This document shows, piece by piece, positions 8,431 through 16,630 of a DNA stretch of 64,000 bases; the first letter of the stretch is position 1; each line of letters begins with the position of its first letter. The position numbers were made by a program, and so were the translations under genes. Source of the DNA: Jeotgalibacillus proteolyticus (GTDB lineage: Bacteria; Bacillota; Bacilli; Bacillales; Jeotgalibacillaceae); NCBI RefSeq assembly GCF_002926065.1, contig NZ_PREZ01000003.1, positions 374,501 through 438,500 on the forward strand, read 5' to 3'. Under the pieces are notes generated by a model. It ran no database searches. It had not been told where the DNA came from and saw nothing but the letters and a program-made list of their open reading frames with translations.

Positions 8431-9096
8431 TTATTTATCCACGTCCAGTTTTCTCTCATACAGGCTCAACAGATAGCTAAAGATCATGACAAGCACCAGA
8501 TAGTATAAGCCGACCACAAGATACGTTTCAAACGGTTGGAAGGACTGAGCTGCTTCTCTGTTCGCAAGTGAAAATAACTCCGCCACCCCAATTACGTAAA
8601 CGAGTGATGAATCCTTTAATGCAATGATAAATTGATTTCCTAAAGGAGGAATCGACCTTTTTAGTGCCTGGGGAAAGATAATGCGGCGCATGCTTTGCCC
8701 TTTTGTCATCCCCAGTGAGCTGCTAGCCTCTGACTGCCCTTTATCGATGCCCTGGATTGCCCCACGGAAAATTTCTGCAATATACGCTCCGTTATGGACA
8801 CCAAGTGCAATGGCACCTGCCCAGAAGTTTGAAAGTGTAATGAATTCAGTGATACCAAAATACAAGAATACAATCTGAACGATAAGCGGGGTTCCGCGAA
8901 TAATGGTTATATAAAAATTAGCAATTAATTGCAATGGCTTTGAGCCTGAAAGCTTTAGAAGGGCAAAAAACAGACCCAGCACACAGCCGAGGACTACACC
9001 TACACCTGTCAGCTGAAGTGTAATCACTGTGGCATCTAAAAAACCAGACCAAGTTCGCGCAAATACTTCCCATAATGTTCCAAATATCTCCGGCAT
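8431..9096 (-). CDS. Polar amino-acid ABC transporter, permease
   Basis: A 221-residue HisM/GlnP-type permease with about five membrane helices. The EAA loop EASSSLGMTKGQSMRRIIFPQ docks to the ATPase, and the family-typical IIRGTPLIVQI is present. A single permease gene implies a homodimer. A good ribosome site (AGGAAGG) precedes ATG 9096. Confidence 0.95.
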   Translation of the reverse strand: MPEIFGTLWEVFARTWSGFLDATVITLQLTGVGVVLGCVLGLFFALLKLSGSKPLQLIANFYITIIRGTPLIVQIVFLYFGITEFITLSNFWAGAIALGVHNGAYIAEIFRGAIQGIDKGQSEASSSLGMTKGQSMRRIIFPQALKRSIPPLGNQFIIALKDSSLVYVIGVAELFSLANREAAQSFQPFETYLVVGLYYLVLVMIFSYLLSLYERKLDVDK

Positions 9097-9126
9097 GAAG
9101 CTGCACCTTCCTAACTAATGGACTTG

Positions 9127-9975
9127 TTATTCTAAAATTTCAATTCCTTCTATATCAACATCTAAAAGATTTCGGTCAAATAGATTCGTTGAAATTTCAT
9201 CATAAGTCCCGTCTTCTACAATTTCTGCAAGTGCTTCATTAATGGCTGCTAATAATTCCGGGTTGTCTTTATTGACCGCAATGGCAGCCTGTTCAATCCA
9301 TAAAGGCTCGCCTACCTCTTTAATCTCAAGACCTGCAGCAATCGCTTCATATCCTACTACATCCGCTGTAATTACAGCATCAAGACGGCCAGGAATAGCC
9401 AAATCATTGAGTGCTACAACATCACTATTGTAATATTGAATATTGCCGGCATCGGTATATTCCTGCGCTGCTTCATCATACGTACTTTGAGCAACTACCC
9501 CAATTTTCTTTCCTTCTAAATCCTCAGGAGATGAAATCTCATTATTGTCTTCTGCTACAAAAACGATCCCGCCGGAATAATAATATGGATCAGAGAAATC
9601 TACTTGTTCAGCCCGTTCATTTGTAATCGCCATACTTCCGATGATCGCGTCAAAACGATTCGTTGTAAGACCTTGTAAAATGGTTTCCCATGGCGTAGTA
9701 ATCGGATTTGGCTCAAGACCAAGCTTTTCTGCAATGGCGTAGCCAATCTCTACATCAAAGCCCTTAAGCTCTCCACCTTCTTCATAATTAAATGGCTTAT
9801 ACAGACCGCTTGAAGCCCAGGTAAACTGGCCATCCTCAAGTAAATTAAATTCACTGCCAGCGTTATCCGATGAACCTTCTGATCCTGTCGCTTCATCTTC
9901 TCCATCGCTTCCGCATGCGGCTAATACTAAACTGGCTGTTAAGGCTGCTGTTCCAAAAATGGCTGCTTTTTTCAT
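9127..9975 (-). CDS. Polar amino-acid ABC transporter, binding lipoprotein
   Basis: A 282-residue SBP_bac_3 lipoprotein with lipobox LAACGSD, then a Ser/Gly/Asp-rich linker. Family motifs are KPFNYEEGGELKGFDVEIG, the ligand-binding stretch FDAIIGSMAITNERAEQVDFS, and IGVVAQST. It captures an amino acid outside the cell and hands it to the permease encoded next. The exact substrate (Gln, Arg, cystine or another) cannot be read from sequence alone. Confidence 0.94.
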   Translation of the reverse strand: MKKAAIFGTAALTASLVLAACGSDGEDEATGSEGSSDNAGSEFNLLEDGQFTWASSGLYKPFNYEEGGELKGFDVEIGYAIAEKLGLEPNPITTPWETILQGLTTNRFDAIIGSMAITNERAEQVDFSDPYYYSGGIVFVAEDNNEISSPEDLEGKKIGVVAQSTYDEAAQEYTDAGNIQYYNSDVVALNDLAIPGRLDAVITADVVGYEAIAAGLEIKEVGEPLWIEQAAIAVNKDNPELLAAINEALAEIVEDGTYDEISTNLFDRNLLDVDIEGIEILE

Positions 9976-10028
9976 ATTATTTCTCCCCTTATCTTTTCTT
10001 TAGTCTGGTAACCCTCTGAAGAAGCCTG

Positions 10029-10889
10029 CTACTCTTGCTTTGGACCTTCTTCATAAAAGATCTGCTTCTCCTGGTACATTTTTTCGACCCGTTTTAAGTT
10101 CTTTGTTACCTTTTCGTGCTCCTTTACCGAGACAAACCTCACGATAGAGGTAAGGAGGGACACAGCTGCTGTGTAGGAATCGATGTTTAAATTAGTATTA
10201 ACATCCACTTCCAGCAAAATCGTTGAGTAGGCTGCTACCGGGGAATCCTGCTTGTCTGAAACAGAAATAACGGTCGCCCCCAGATGCTTAGCGGTTTTAA
10301 CTGTTTCGATGATGTTTTTTGAATAACGGGGAAAAGCCAATACAATCACAACATCATCCTGCCCAAGCTTTGAAAGCTGCTGATAATACTGCGTGTCACC
10401 CTGAATGAGCATCTCTGTGTTATCAAGAACCATATTGAGCCACTGAGTAAATAAATGCCCAAGCCCGTAGCTGAATAGATTACTTGTGACATAGACCTTG
10501 CGCGCACGGCTAATATGCTCGACGACGCGATGAAGAGCTTCTTCTTTTAACGTTTTCTTTAGAGCAGAAATATTATTAATATCTGCATCAAGCAGGTTAT
10601 GAAGGAAGGTTTGCTCTTCACTAAGGCTGCTTTCCGGCTGGCCGCTCAGCCATCGCTCCTCCGCAAGCTTTCTCTGGATCATGTGCTGAACCTCGGTGTA
10701 GCCTTTATAACCAATTTTCTGTGTAAGGCGGATCACAGTCGATTCACTGACATTCACATGCCGCCCGGCTTCAAGTGCAGACGAGAATGCAATCACACTT
10801 GGCTCCTCAAAGAATAGCTTGGCCACCTTCTTTTGTCCTGCACTCAAGTGATTATAGGAATCCTTTAGTTTTTGCAGCATTTCCTGCAT
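10029..10889 (-). CDS. MurR/RpiR family transcriptional regulator
   Basis: About 286 residues from ATG 10889, chosen because a GGGGG ribosome site lies just upstream. A longer frame begins at 10961. The N-terminal helix-turn-helix covers about residues 1-75 (LSAGQKKVAKLFFEEP, VSESTVIRLTQKIGYKGYTEVQ). The C-terminal SIS domain, which binds phosphosugars, covers about 120-250 (VYVTSNLFSYGLGHLF, VVIVLAFPRYSKN). It sits 53 bp before the amino-acid transporter and probably regulates it, an unusual pairing since SIS-domain regulators normally sense sugar phosphates. Confidence 0.88.
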   Translation of the reverse strand: MQEMLQKLKDSYNHLSAGQKKVAKLFFEEPSVIAFSSALEAGRHVNVSESTVIRLTQKIGYKGYTEVQHMIQRKLAEERWLSGQPESSLSEEQTFLHNLLDADINNISALKKTLKEEALHRVVEHISRARKVYVTSNLFSYGLGHLFTQWLNMVLDNTEMLIQGDTQYYQQLSKLGQDDVVIVLAFPRYSKNIIETVKTAKHLGATVISVSDKQDSPVAAYSTILLEVDVNTNLNIDSYTAAVSLLTSIVRFVSVKEHEKVTKNLKRVEKMYQEKQIFYEEGPKQE

Positions 10890-11200
10890 TTCAAAGCCCC
10901 CAAACCCCAAACAATTCATAAATCTTAATTTAATTGTATCTTTATGCAGGATATCCTGCAAGGTAATTTCAGAATTTTAGGTAAATAGGATTAATTCAGA
11001 ATACTTATTTTTTATTAATTTTTAATAAAGTTTTTCTGCTTTTCAGGTGATACTCACTTACTTGTAGACGTTTCTTTAGTAAGGTTTATTTTAGGCATCA
11101 CCTCTGCAGACAGTAACATTCACTAAATACAGGACTTTAGACACCGGTCCATATTAAAAAACCTTTATTTCATCCACGCAGATGAAACAAAGGCTTTCCT
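10890..11200. other. Intergenic region, promoter side of the RpiR operon
   Basis: AT-rich with no gene visible. The terminator at 11156-11197 belongs to the gene on its right. Confidence 0.5.
11156..11197 (-). terminator. Terminator of the P-loop kinase gene
   Basis: Arms of about 14 bp (GCCTTTGTTTCAT/ATGAAATAAAGGT) with an 8-base loop, followed by six T on the - strand. Confidence 0.85.
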
Positions 11201-11725
11201 TTAGAGAAAAAACCGCTCTTCTCTCCTTATTATTTCTTCTAACTTCTCCAGCTCTCCCAGATGAAAAGTAGTTGTATTTAGTACAAAGCAATCCTTCACT
11301 CCACTTCGATTAAATTGCTCTAAAAGCTCCACGCTGCGGGGACCCATTCTATACTCTTCAGGTCTGGATTCGTCTCTTCTAATCAGTTCGTCCCGGTCCA
11401 CCTGCAGCACCACATATTTTATTCTGCATTGCACGCGATTCTCCACTTGCTTTTTAAAACGTTTCACCTCATCAGGAAAAGCCACATAGTCTATAACCAC
11501 ATCCATCCTCTGCCCAATAAAATTTACAGTAAGATCCGCAATATTTCTCCACGTGAGTTCAAGAAGCGCTGGACTTTTCCAGGGAGGGAGATACCCGCCG
11601 GCAACCATATGATTCACGGTATCGCCTTCAATTCGGGCACTTTTCGGCAAGGAGGACACAAGCTTTTTTGATAGAGTTGATTTTCCTGCTCCTGCTGGTC
11701 CCGAAATAATATAAATGGTCGGCAT
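11201..11725 (-). CDS. P-loop kinase-like ATPase
   Basis: A 174-residue AAA_33/zeta-like small kinase. Walker A is GPAGAGKST (residues 9-17). ARIEGDTVNHMV fits the acidic acceptor site after strand 2. RRDESRPEEYRMGPRSVELL fits an arginine-rich lid. It lies 6 bp downstream of the GNAT gene, so both share a transcript. The phosphate acceptor is unknown. Confidence 0.82.
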   Translation of the reverse strand: MPTIYIISGPAGAGKSTLSKKLVSSLPKSARIEGDTVNHMVAGGYLPPWKSPALLELTWRNIADLTVNFIGQRMDVVIDYVAFPDEVKRFKKQVENRVQCRIKYVVLQVDRDELIRRDESRPEEYRMGPRSVELLEQFNRSGVKDCFVLNTTTFHLGELEKLEEIIRREERFFL

Positions 11726-11731
11726 GATGAC

Positions 11732-12301
11732 TCAATCCTTTCGCACTTTGGCAAAAACACAGGTATCGATCAGCTTCCCGGTTTCATGATCGATGCTATG
11801 ATTTTCTAAAGTCCCTTCTAGTCGATAGCCCAGCTTCTCAGGAATCACTCTGCTTTTTAGATTTAACGAATTGCATCTTATTTCGATTCTGCGGGCACCG
11901 AGTGTAGTAAAGGCAAAATCCGTTATACCCTTTACCGCTTCTGTCATATACCCAAGTCCGCTCATTCGGCTGTCAATCCAGTAGCCGATTTCAAATTTCG
12001 GCACATCCCAGTCTATTCTGTGCAGGCCTGAAGACGCGATGAATTTACCCGTCTCCTTATGAAAAACAAGCAGCCGCAAATCTTCTCTGGACATGAATTT
12101 TATGTATGAGTCCCGGATGTTGGTTTCTGTGTCCTCAATAGACTCTTCATTTACTGCAAAAGCAAGCCATGGCTTTAACTCATTTCGTGAGGCATTAACT
12201 GCCTCCCAAACTGTTTGACCGTCCCCTGGCTTCGGAGACCGAATAAGCAATTGTTCTGTGGTAAATTCATTAGGAAAATCAAACAGAATCGGATTTTTCA
12301 T
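11732..12301 (-). CDS. RimJ/RimL-type GNAT N-acetyltransferase
   Basis: About 189 residues from ATG 12301, which has a ribosome site AAAGGAA. An upstream start at 12376 would run through the hairpin repeat and is unlikely. The GNAT core includes LLVFHKETGKFIASSGLH, FEIGYWIDSRMSGLGYMTEAV with the acetyl-CoA loop, and RRIEIRCNSLNLKSRVIPEKLGY. It probably acetylates a ribosomal-protein N-terminus or a small amine. Confidence 0.88.
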   Translation of the reverse strand: MKNPILFDFPNEFTTEQLLIRSPKPGDGQTVWEAVNASRNELKPWLAFAVNEESIEDTETNIRDSYIKFMSREDLRLLVFHKETGKFIASSGLHRIDWDVPKFEIGYWIDSRMSGLGYMTEAVKGITDFAFTTLGARRIEIRCNSLNLKSRVIPEKLGYRLEGTLENHSIDHETGKLIDTCVFAKVRKD

Positions 12302-12327
12302 TTTCCACGTTCCTTTCGTTGAATTTA

Positions 12328-12364
12328 AAAAAGTGGTTGAGACAAATGTATGTCTCACCACTAT
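12328..12364 (-). terminator. Terminator with GAGACA hairpin (composite repeat)
   Basis: AGTGGTTGAGACA pairs with TGTCTCACCACT across a 6-base loop, followed by six T on the - strand. It is downstream of the SDR gene and is fused to the GC-rich repeat. Confidence 0.85.
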
Positions 12365-12366
12365 CA

Positions 12367-12500
12367 TCCGGTTCACTGCGCTTCAGGCGGACGCTTTCCG
12401 GGGGGCGGGGCTTGAGCTAACTTGCTATCGCAAGTGGATCTCAAGCTCCCGCTTCCTCCCGCAGGAGTCGCCACCTTCCGCTCCGTTCACCTCACGTTCC
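12367..12500 (+). repeat. GC-rich repeat, family 1, full copy
   Basis: It starts CCGGTTCACTGCGCTTCAGG and ends CCGTTCACCTCACGTT. The outer arms can pair (GGCGGACGC...GGCGGG region with CCCGCAGGAGTCGCC). Inside lies a nested hairpin: GCTTGAG, then ACTTGC and GCAAGT around a 4-base loop, then CTCAAGC. Confidence 0.9.
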
Positions 12501-12534
12501 TAAAATTATTACTAGGTCTCTGACCCTTTTATTA

Positions 12535-13368
12535 TCATAGCCCTACTCGCTCCTCACTCCAGCCCCATAATTCCTCGGCAAGCCATTCATTATTCGCTTC
12601 ACCTGTGAGCTCCATTTCTTTTGACTGATAAAAATAACGGCCGGAAACGCCTGCTACTTCATCGCTTGTCGCAAGATAAATGGCCGTTTTTGCTCCTTCT
12701 TCAGGCGTTTGAAAGAGTGGTCTTAAAAGACGGGTGATGGTGCGGCCAAATTCCGTTTTTCTGTCTACACCGATATTAGTAGCTACAGCGCCGGGGTGCA
12801 CGGCATTTACCGTTACATTGGTTCCCTCAAGACGTTTCGCCAACGCCTTTGTAAATAGAATATTGGCTAGCTTTGATCGTCCGTAGCCTTTAACAATAGA
12901 ATATCCGCGGTTAAAATGCGGGTCATCAAAGTCCATTTTGCCCCATTTATAAGCGCCTGAGCTTATTACAATAATGCGTCCGGCCTCGGATTTTTTTAAT
13001 TCATCCAACAGCAGATTCGTCAGCAGGAAGTGCCCAAGATGATTAACGCCAAGATGAGATTCAAAGCCATCATCAGTCAGCTGTTTTTTAAGGGAAGCTA
13101 CTCCTGCGTTGTTGACAAGCACATCAAGGTGATCAAATTTCTCTTTAAATGCCTCAGCAAATTCCCGAATGCTCTCCATTGAGCCTAAATCGCCCTGCAT
13201 TAACGTAATTTCGTTCGAACGGCTCTGCTCTTTTGCAGATATCCAAGCCACTTTCCCTTTACGCGTGTTGCGGCAAAGCATTACGACATGCATCCCCTGC
13301 TTGGCAAGCTCTACCGCTGTTGCCAATCCAAGACCTGAATTTGCTCCTGTAACTAATGCTATCTTCAT
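12535..13368 (-). CDS. Short-chain dehydrogenase/reductase
   Basis: A 277-residue classical SDR, retinol-dehydrogenase-like. The NAD(P) loop is TGANSGLG (residues 7-14). NNAG follows strand 4, a Ser-containing strand reads IIVISSGAY, and the catalytic pair is in YGRSK. An Arg after strand 2 (MLCRNTRKG) favours NADP(H). It stands alone, with the composite repeat as its terminator. The substrate is unknown. Confidence 0.93.
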   Translation of the reverse strand: MKIALVTGANSGLGLATAVELAKQGMHVVMLCRNTRKGKVAWISAKEQSRSNEITLMQGDLGSMESIREFAEAFKEKFDHLDVLVNNAGVASLKKQLTDDGFESHLGVNHLGHFLLTNLLLDELKKSEAGRIIVISSGAYKWGKMDFDDPHFNRGYSIVKGYGRSKLANILFTKALAKRLEGTNVTVNAVHPGAVATNIGVDRKTEFGRTITRLLRPLFQTPEEGAKTAIYLATSDEVAGVSGRYFYQSKEMELTGEANNEWLAEELWGWSEERVGL

Positions 13369-13569
13369 TTATCTTCACCTCTTTTACGTATTGGGTAAAA
13401 CTCCTATCTACATGACTTCAACTAAAAATGAAAAAACCCTTTAATTGAATACGGATTTCTTCCCAGCCCTGTTATTCCTCACACCAAATACCCTATAATA
13501 GGAAATGAAGTTATTATTTTACTTATTAAATTGAACAACAATTAACCAAGTGAAGGGAATGAGAATTAA

Positions 13570-13836
13570 ATGTCTAAAGATCAATTTGATCGAATCGTAA
13601 CCTTTGCTATTTTCAGCTTCATTATCGGTCTAATTTTTATTTTTGGCAGCACAGTATTTGGGATTTCTCTAGCAAGGAGCTATACTCTTAGTTATTTTTC
13701 CTCCAGTGAATTAATTGAAACCAGCTATATAGCAAATTTTTTAGTAACAGGCAGTTTTATTACTGCATTTGGTCTGGTCTTAATGGTCATTGTGCTAATG
13801 AAACCTGTTATAAAATCGGAGTCAGATGAAAACTAA
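13570..13836 (+). CDS. Small two-helix membrane protein
   Basis: An 88-residue protein with two hydrophobic helices (about 10-32 and 56-80), a serine/tyrosine-rich loop between them and a charged tail KSESDEN. A ribosome site GAAGGGAATGAG lies before ATG 13570 and a strong terminator follows, so it is a complete single-gene unit. I do not recognise the family. Confidence 0.7.
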   Translation: MSKDQFDRIVTFAIFSFIIGLIFIFGSTVFGISLARSYTLSYFSSSELIETSYIANFLVTGSFITAFGLVLMVIVLMKPVIKSESDEN

Positions 13837-13845
13837 ATCAGGTTT

Positions 13846-13877
13846 AGGTGAACGCGTCGCTTCGTTCACCTTTTTTT
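13846..13877 (+). terminator. Terminator of the small membrane protein gene
   Basis: AGGTGAACG and CGTTCACCT pair around an 8-base loop, then seven T. Confidence 0.92.
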
Positions 13878-13903
13878 GGACCTTAAGAAAAAGCAGTTGC
13901 ATA

Positions 13904-13944
13904 AACTAATCGAATTAGTTATTATAAAACTAATCAGATTAGTT
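13904..13944. promoter_or_regulatory. Two tandem palindromic operators, likely for the TetR regulator
   Basis: AACTAAT-CGA-ATTAGTT (13904-13920) and AACTAAT-CAG-ATTAGTT (13928-13944) have identical 7-bp arms and 3-base spacers, with centres 24 bp apart. They lie 22 bp before the MBL/TetR operon. TetR regulators usually bind such palindromes in their own promoter. Confidence 0.8.
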
Positions 13945-13966
13945 TTTAACTTTAAGGAGGGATTTT

Positions 13967-14677
13967 ATGAAAGTAACAAAGATCGATTACCTCTATCAGT
14001 TGGCTTTTTTGCCTACGCTTTTTCCTGTTAATTGTTATTTAGTAGAAGAGTCTGAAAGTCTCACCTTAATTGATGCAGCGTTGCCTGGAAGCTACAAAAA
14101 AATTCTCGAAACAGCACAGAAGATCGGCAAGCCTATTACAGAGATTGTCCTGACACATGCTCATAGTGATCATATCGGCTCTTTAGATGCACTTAAAGAA
14201 CGGCTGGCTGATGTAACTGTTTCTATTTCAACAAGAGATACGCTTCTTTTACAGGGGGATAAGAGTCTATTGGAAGGGGAGCCAACTACACCGATTCGCG
14301 GCGGTGTTCCTAAAAATATTCAAACAATCCCTGACCGTAAGCTTCAGGAAGGTGATAGGATCGGTTCATTAAAAGTCATAGCAACACCAGGGCACACTCC
14401 AGGCTCCATCAGTCTTCTTGATACTCGTACTAATGCTCTGATTGCAGGCGATGCGTTCCAGGTTCGCGGCGGATTTGCTGTATCGGGCACACTTAAATGG
14501 ATGTTCCCGGCACCGGCTCTGGCTACCTGGAATAAAGAACGGTCAGTAGAAAGTGCAAGGAAGATAGCGTCCCTAAAGCCTGCACTCATCGCAGCAGGGC
14601 ATGGTAAAATGATTTCATCCCCAGACTCTGAAATTCAAAAGGCGATTCATGAAGCAGAAAAGACTGCAGCACAATGA
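13967..14677 (+). CDS. MBL-fold metallo-hydrolase
   Basis: A 236-residue metallo-beta-lactamase-fold protein. The metal site is THAHSDH (near residue 62), a second His is in TPGHTPGS, an Asp is in LIAGDAFQV, and a late His is in AAGHGKM. It overlaps the start of the TetR gene by 4 bp (ATGA), so the two are co-translated and autoregulated through the tandem operators. The substrate is unknown. A ribosome site AAGGAGG precedes ATG 13967. Confidence 0.92.
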   Translation: MKVTKIDYLYQLAFLPTLFPVNCYLVEESESLTLIDAALPGSYKKILETAQKIGKPITEIVLTHAHSDHIGSLDALKERLADVTVSISTRDTLLLQGDKSLLEGEPTTPIRGGVPKNIQTIPDRKLQEGDRIGSLKVIATPGHTPGSISLLDTRTNALIAGDAFQVRGGFAVSGTLKWMFPAPALATWNKERSVESARKIASLKPALIAAGHGKMISSPDSEIQKAIHEAEKTAAQ

Positions 14678-15240
14678 GTCCAAGAAGAGGTTTAACGTTA
14701 ACTGAAATCGTGGACGCAACGGCAGGTATTGCCGATCGTGAAGGGCTGTCTCAATTATCCATAGGGGCTGTGGCAAAGGAGCTCAATATAAAACCGCCCT
14801 CCCTCTACAATCATGTGAGTGGTTTGACTGAACTGCAGGATCTTCTTGCTGTTCATGGCTGCAGAAGCCTTTCTGAAAAACTCCAAAATGCGTCAGTAAA
14901 TTTTAGTAAAGAGGAAGCACTTAAACGATTATGCTATGACTATATAAAATTTGCTACGCTTCATCCTGGTCAGTATGAAGCAGCTTCACGACCGGCTTCT
15001 GATGAGAACACTGAATTGAGAGCAGCACAGGAAAAGGTGGTTGAGGTTGTTCGCGATTTCTTCTATCAATTTGGCTTAGAAGAGGAACGATCCGTCCATT
15101 TGATTCGGATGCTACGCAGTATGCTTCATGGGTTTGTGACGTTAGAAGCTGCCCGTGGATTTGGACTTCCTTATGATCTCCAGGATACCTTAGACGTTAT
15201 GATTGAGACTTTTATTATAGGGATTAAAAAGAGAAAATAG
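14674..15240 (+). CDS. TetR/AcrR-family regulator
   Basis: A 188-residue regulator. The N-terminal helix-turn-helix is LSIGAVAKELNIKPPSLYNHVSG (about 30-52). The C-terminal half fits the TetR_C WHG-type ligand domain, with LHPGQYEAAS and MLRSMLHGFVTLEA. It is the second gene of the operon with the MBL hydrolase and probably represses it. Confidence 0.93.
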   Translation: MSPRRGLTLTEIVDATAGIADREGLSQLSIGAVAKELNIKPPSLYNHVSGLTELQDLLAVHGCRSLSEKLQNASVNFSKEEALKRLCYDYIKFATLHPGQYEAASRPASDENTELRAAQEKVVEVVRDFFYQFGLEEERSVHLIRMLRSMLHGFVTLEAARGFGLPYDLQDTLDVMIETFIIGIKKRK

Positions 15241-15248
15241 GACGACGA

Positions 15249-15286
15249 AAAATGGCTATTGGCGCCCTCTTCAATAGCCATTTATT
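15249..15286 (+). terminator. Terminator of the MBL/TetR operon
   Basis: AAATGGCTATTG and CAATAGCCATTT pair perfectly (12 bp) around a 10-base loop, then TATTTGG. Confidence 0.8.
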
Positions 15287-15338
15287 TGGTGCTTTATTCA
15301 AGTGATCTTTACTTGTCAGGCAAGCAATGAAAGCGAGC

Positions 15339-15497
15339 CTAATAAACAATTCTCTTACAAAGTGCAGCATTAATTCCTCTGCTATTTAATTCTTCCACGA
15401 TTTGTTTATAAGATTTCTGCCGTTTAGAATCTTTTTGTTTTAATGATTCAGCCTTTACTGGTTTACAAGAATCGGTTCTGGTCTTCCCTGGTTTCAT
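15339..15497 (-). CDS. Possible small basic protein (52 aa)
   Basis: An ATG frame on the - strand encodes a Lys/Arg-rich start (MKPGKTRTDSCKPVKAES) and then YKQIVEELNSRGINAALCKR, a plausible helix. GAAGG lies 11 bases before the start, which is a weak spacing. It fills an otherwise empty 430-bp gap. The family is not recognised and it may be a remnant of a longer gene. Confidence 0.35.
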   Translation of the reverse strand: MKPGKTRTDSCKPVKAESLKQKDSKRQKSYKQIVEELNSRGINAALCKRIVY

Positions 15498-15639
15498 TAA
15501 GTCCAATACCTTCACCCTCGCATTCTCGTTTTAATTTCCATAGATTCAGTATAGAGAACCAATATGAATTGAATATGAACCATAGATTAAAATCAGCTTA
15601 AAATTTTCGTTTATTCCTCTTTAAACCTATAATACTTAA

Positions 15640-15670
15640 AAAACAGCCGGTCACAAGACCAGCTGTTTCA
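15640..15670 (-). terminator. Terminator of the yclNOPQ operon
   Basis: AAACAGCTGGTC and GACCGGCTGTTT (- strand) pair around a 4-base loop, then a T run. Confidence 0.85.
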
Positions 15671-15673
15671 TTT

Positions 15674-16615
15674 TTAAAGCTCTGAGGCGATTTCATTCAC
15701 CATTTCCTGAACCGACACAAGACCGCCGCCGGACAAATACCAGAAATCCGGGTTCAGGTAGACAATATTGCCATCCTGATAGGCTTTTGTTTTTTCAACA
15801 AGCTCATTTTCTACGACCTGCTTAGCAGAAGATTCTCCGCCTACAACCGCTCCTCTATCCACCACAAAGATATATTCAGGATCATTTTCAACAATATATT
15901 CATAAGAAATACTTTGACCATGGGTTGAGACATCGATGCTTTCATCAACAGGCGTAAATCCAAATATGTCATGGATTAACCCAAAGCGGGAGCCTGCTCC
16001 GTATGCACTAATCTTTCCATCATTCGCCAAAATGATAAGTGCATTTCTGTCCTCAGCTGTCACTTTTTCATTTAGCTCATCAATCGATGTATGGACGGCT
16101 TCAAGCTTCTCAGCCGCTTTTTCTTCCTTCTCGAAGATCTCACCCAGAGTAGTGACATTCTCTTCAAATGATTCCATATAGTTTGATGTATCTACACCCA
16201 TATAAATGGTTGGCGCAATCTCAGACAACTCATCATACATCTCTGCCTGTCTTCCGGAAATGATAATCAGATCCGGTCCCATTGCATTAATCGCTTCAAA
16301 ATCCGGCTCTTTTAAGCTTCCTACATTTTCATAATCATCACTTTCATAGGCTGACAGGTAGCTTGGCACCGTTCCACCCTTTGGAATTCCTGTAACCTCG
16401 ACATCAAGCGCATCTAGTGTATCCAGCGTTCCAAAGTCAAACACCACTACATTTTCCGGATTCTTATCAAAAGTCGTTTCCCCTAATTCATGTGTAAGTG
16501 TCATTTCCTCTTTTTCCTCTGCTGATGCTCCGCTGTCTGCATTGTCAGAGCCGCATGCTGCAAGTGTGAGCGTTAAAGCTGCGATTGGAAGTAAAAATGC
16601 TTGTTTTTTCATCAT
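15674..16615 (-). CDS. yclQ: Siderophore (petrobactin-type) binding lipoprotein
   Basis: About 313 residues from ATG 16615, with lipobox LAACGSD. The sequence follows Bacillus YclQ/FpuA closely: VVVFDFGTLDTLDAL, VGSLKEPDFEAINAMGPDLIIISGRQ, APTIYMGVDTSNYMESF, LANDGKISAYG, STHGQSISYEYI and DFWYLSGGGL. YclQ binds ferric petrobactin outside the membrane. It is the last gene of the permease-permease-ATPase-binding-protein operon, in the same order as B. subtilis yclNOPQ. Conservation of sequence and order makes this assignment strong. Confidence 0.93.
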   Translation of the reverse strand: MMKKQAFLLPIAALTLTLAACGSDNADSGASAEEKEEMTLTHELGETTFDKNPENVVVFDFGTLDTLDALDVEVTGIPKGGTVPSYLSAYESDDYENVGSLKEPDFEAINAMGPDLIIISGRQAEMYDELSEIAPTIYMGVDTSNYMESFEENVTTLGEIFEKEEKAAEKLEAVHTSIDELNEKVTAEDRNALIILANDGKISAYGAGSRFGLIHDIFGFTPVDESIDVSTHGQSISYEYIVENDPEYIFVVDRGAVVGGESSAKQVVENELVEKTKAYQDGNIVYLNPDFWYLSGGGLVSVQEMVNEIASEL

Positions 16616-16630
16616 GTTTTCCACCTTTAA

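Noticed and set aside
12302-12376. Upstream start of the RimJ/RimL-type gene (12376)
   Set aside because: It runs through the GAGACA hairpin and lacks a ribosome site. ATG 12301 has AAAGGAA upstream and fits the family start.
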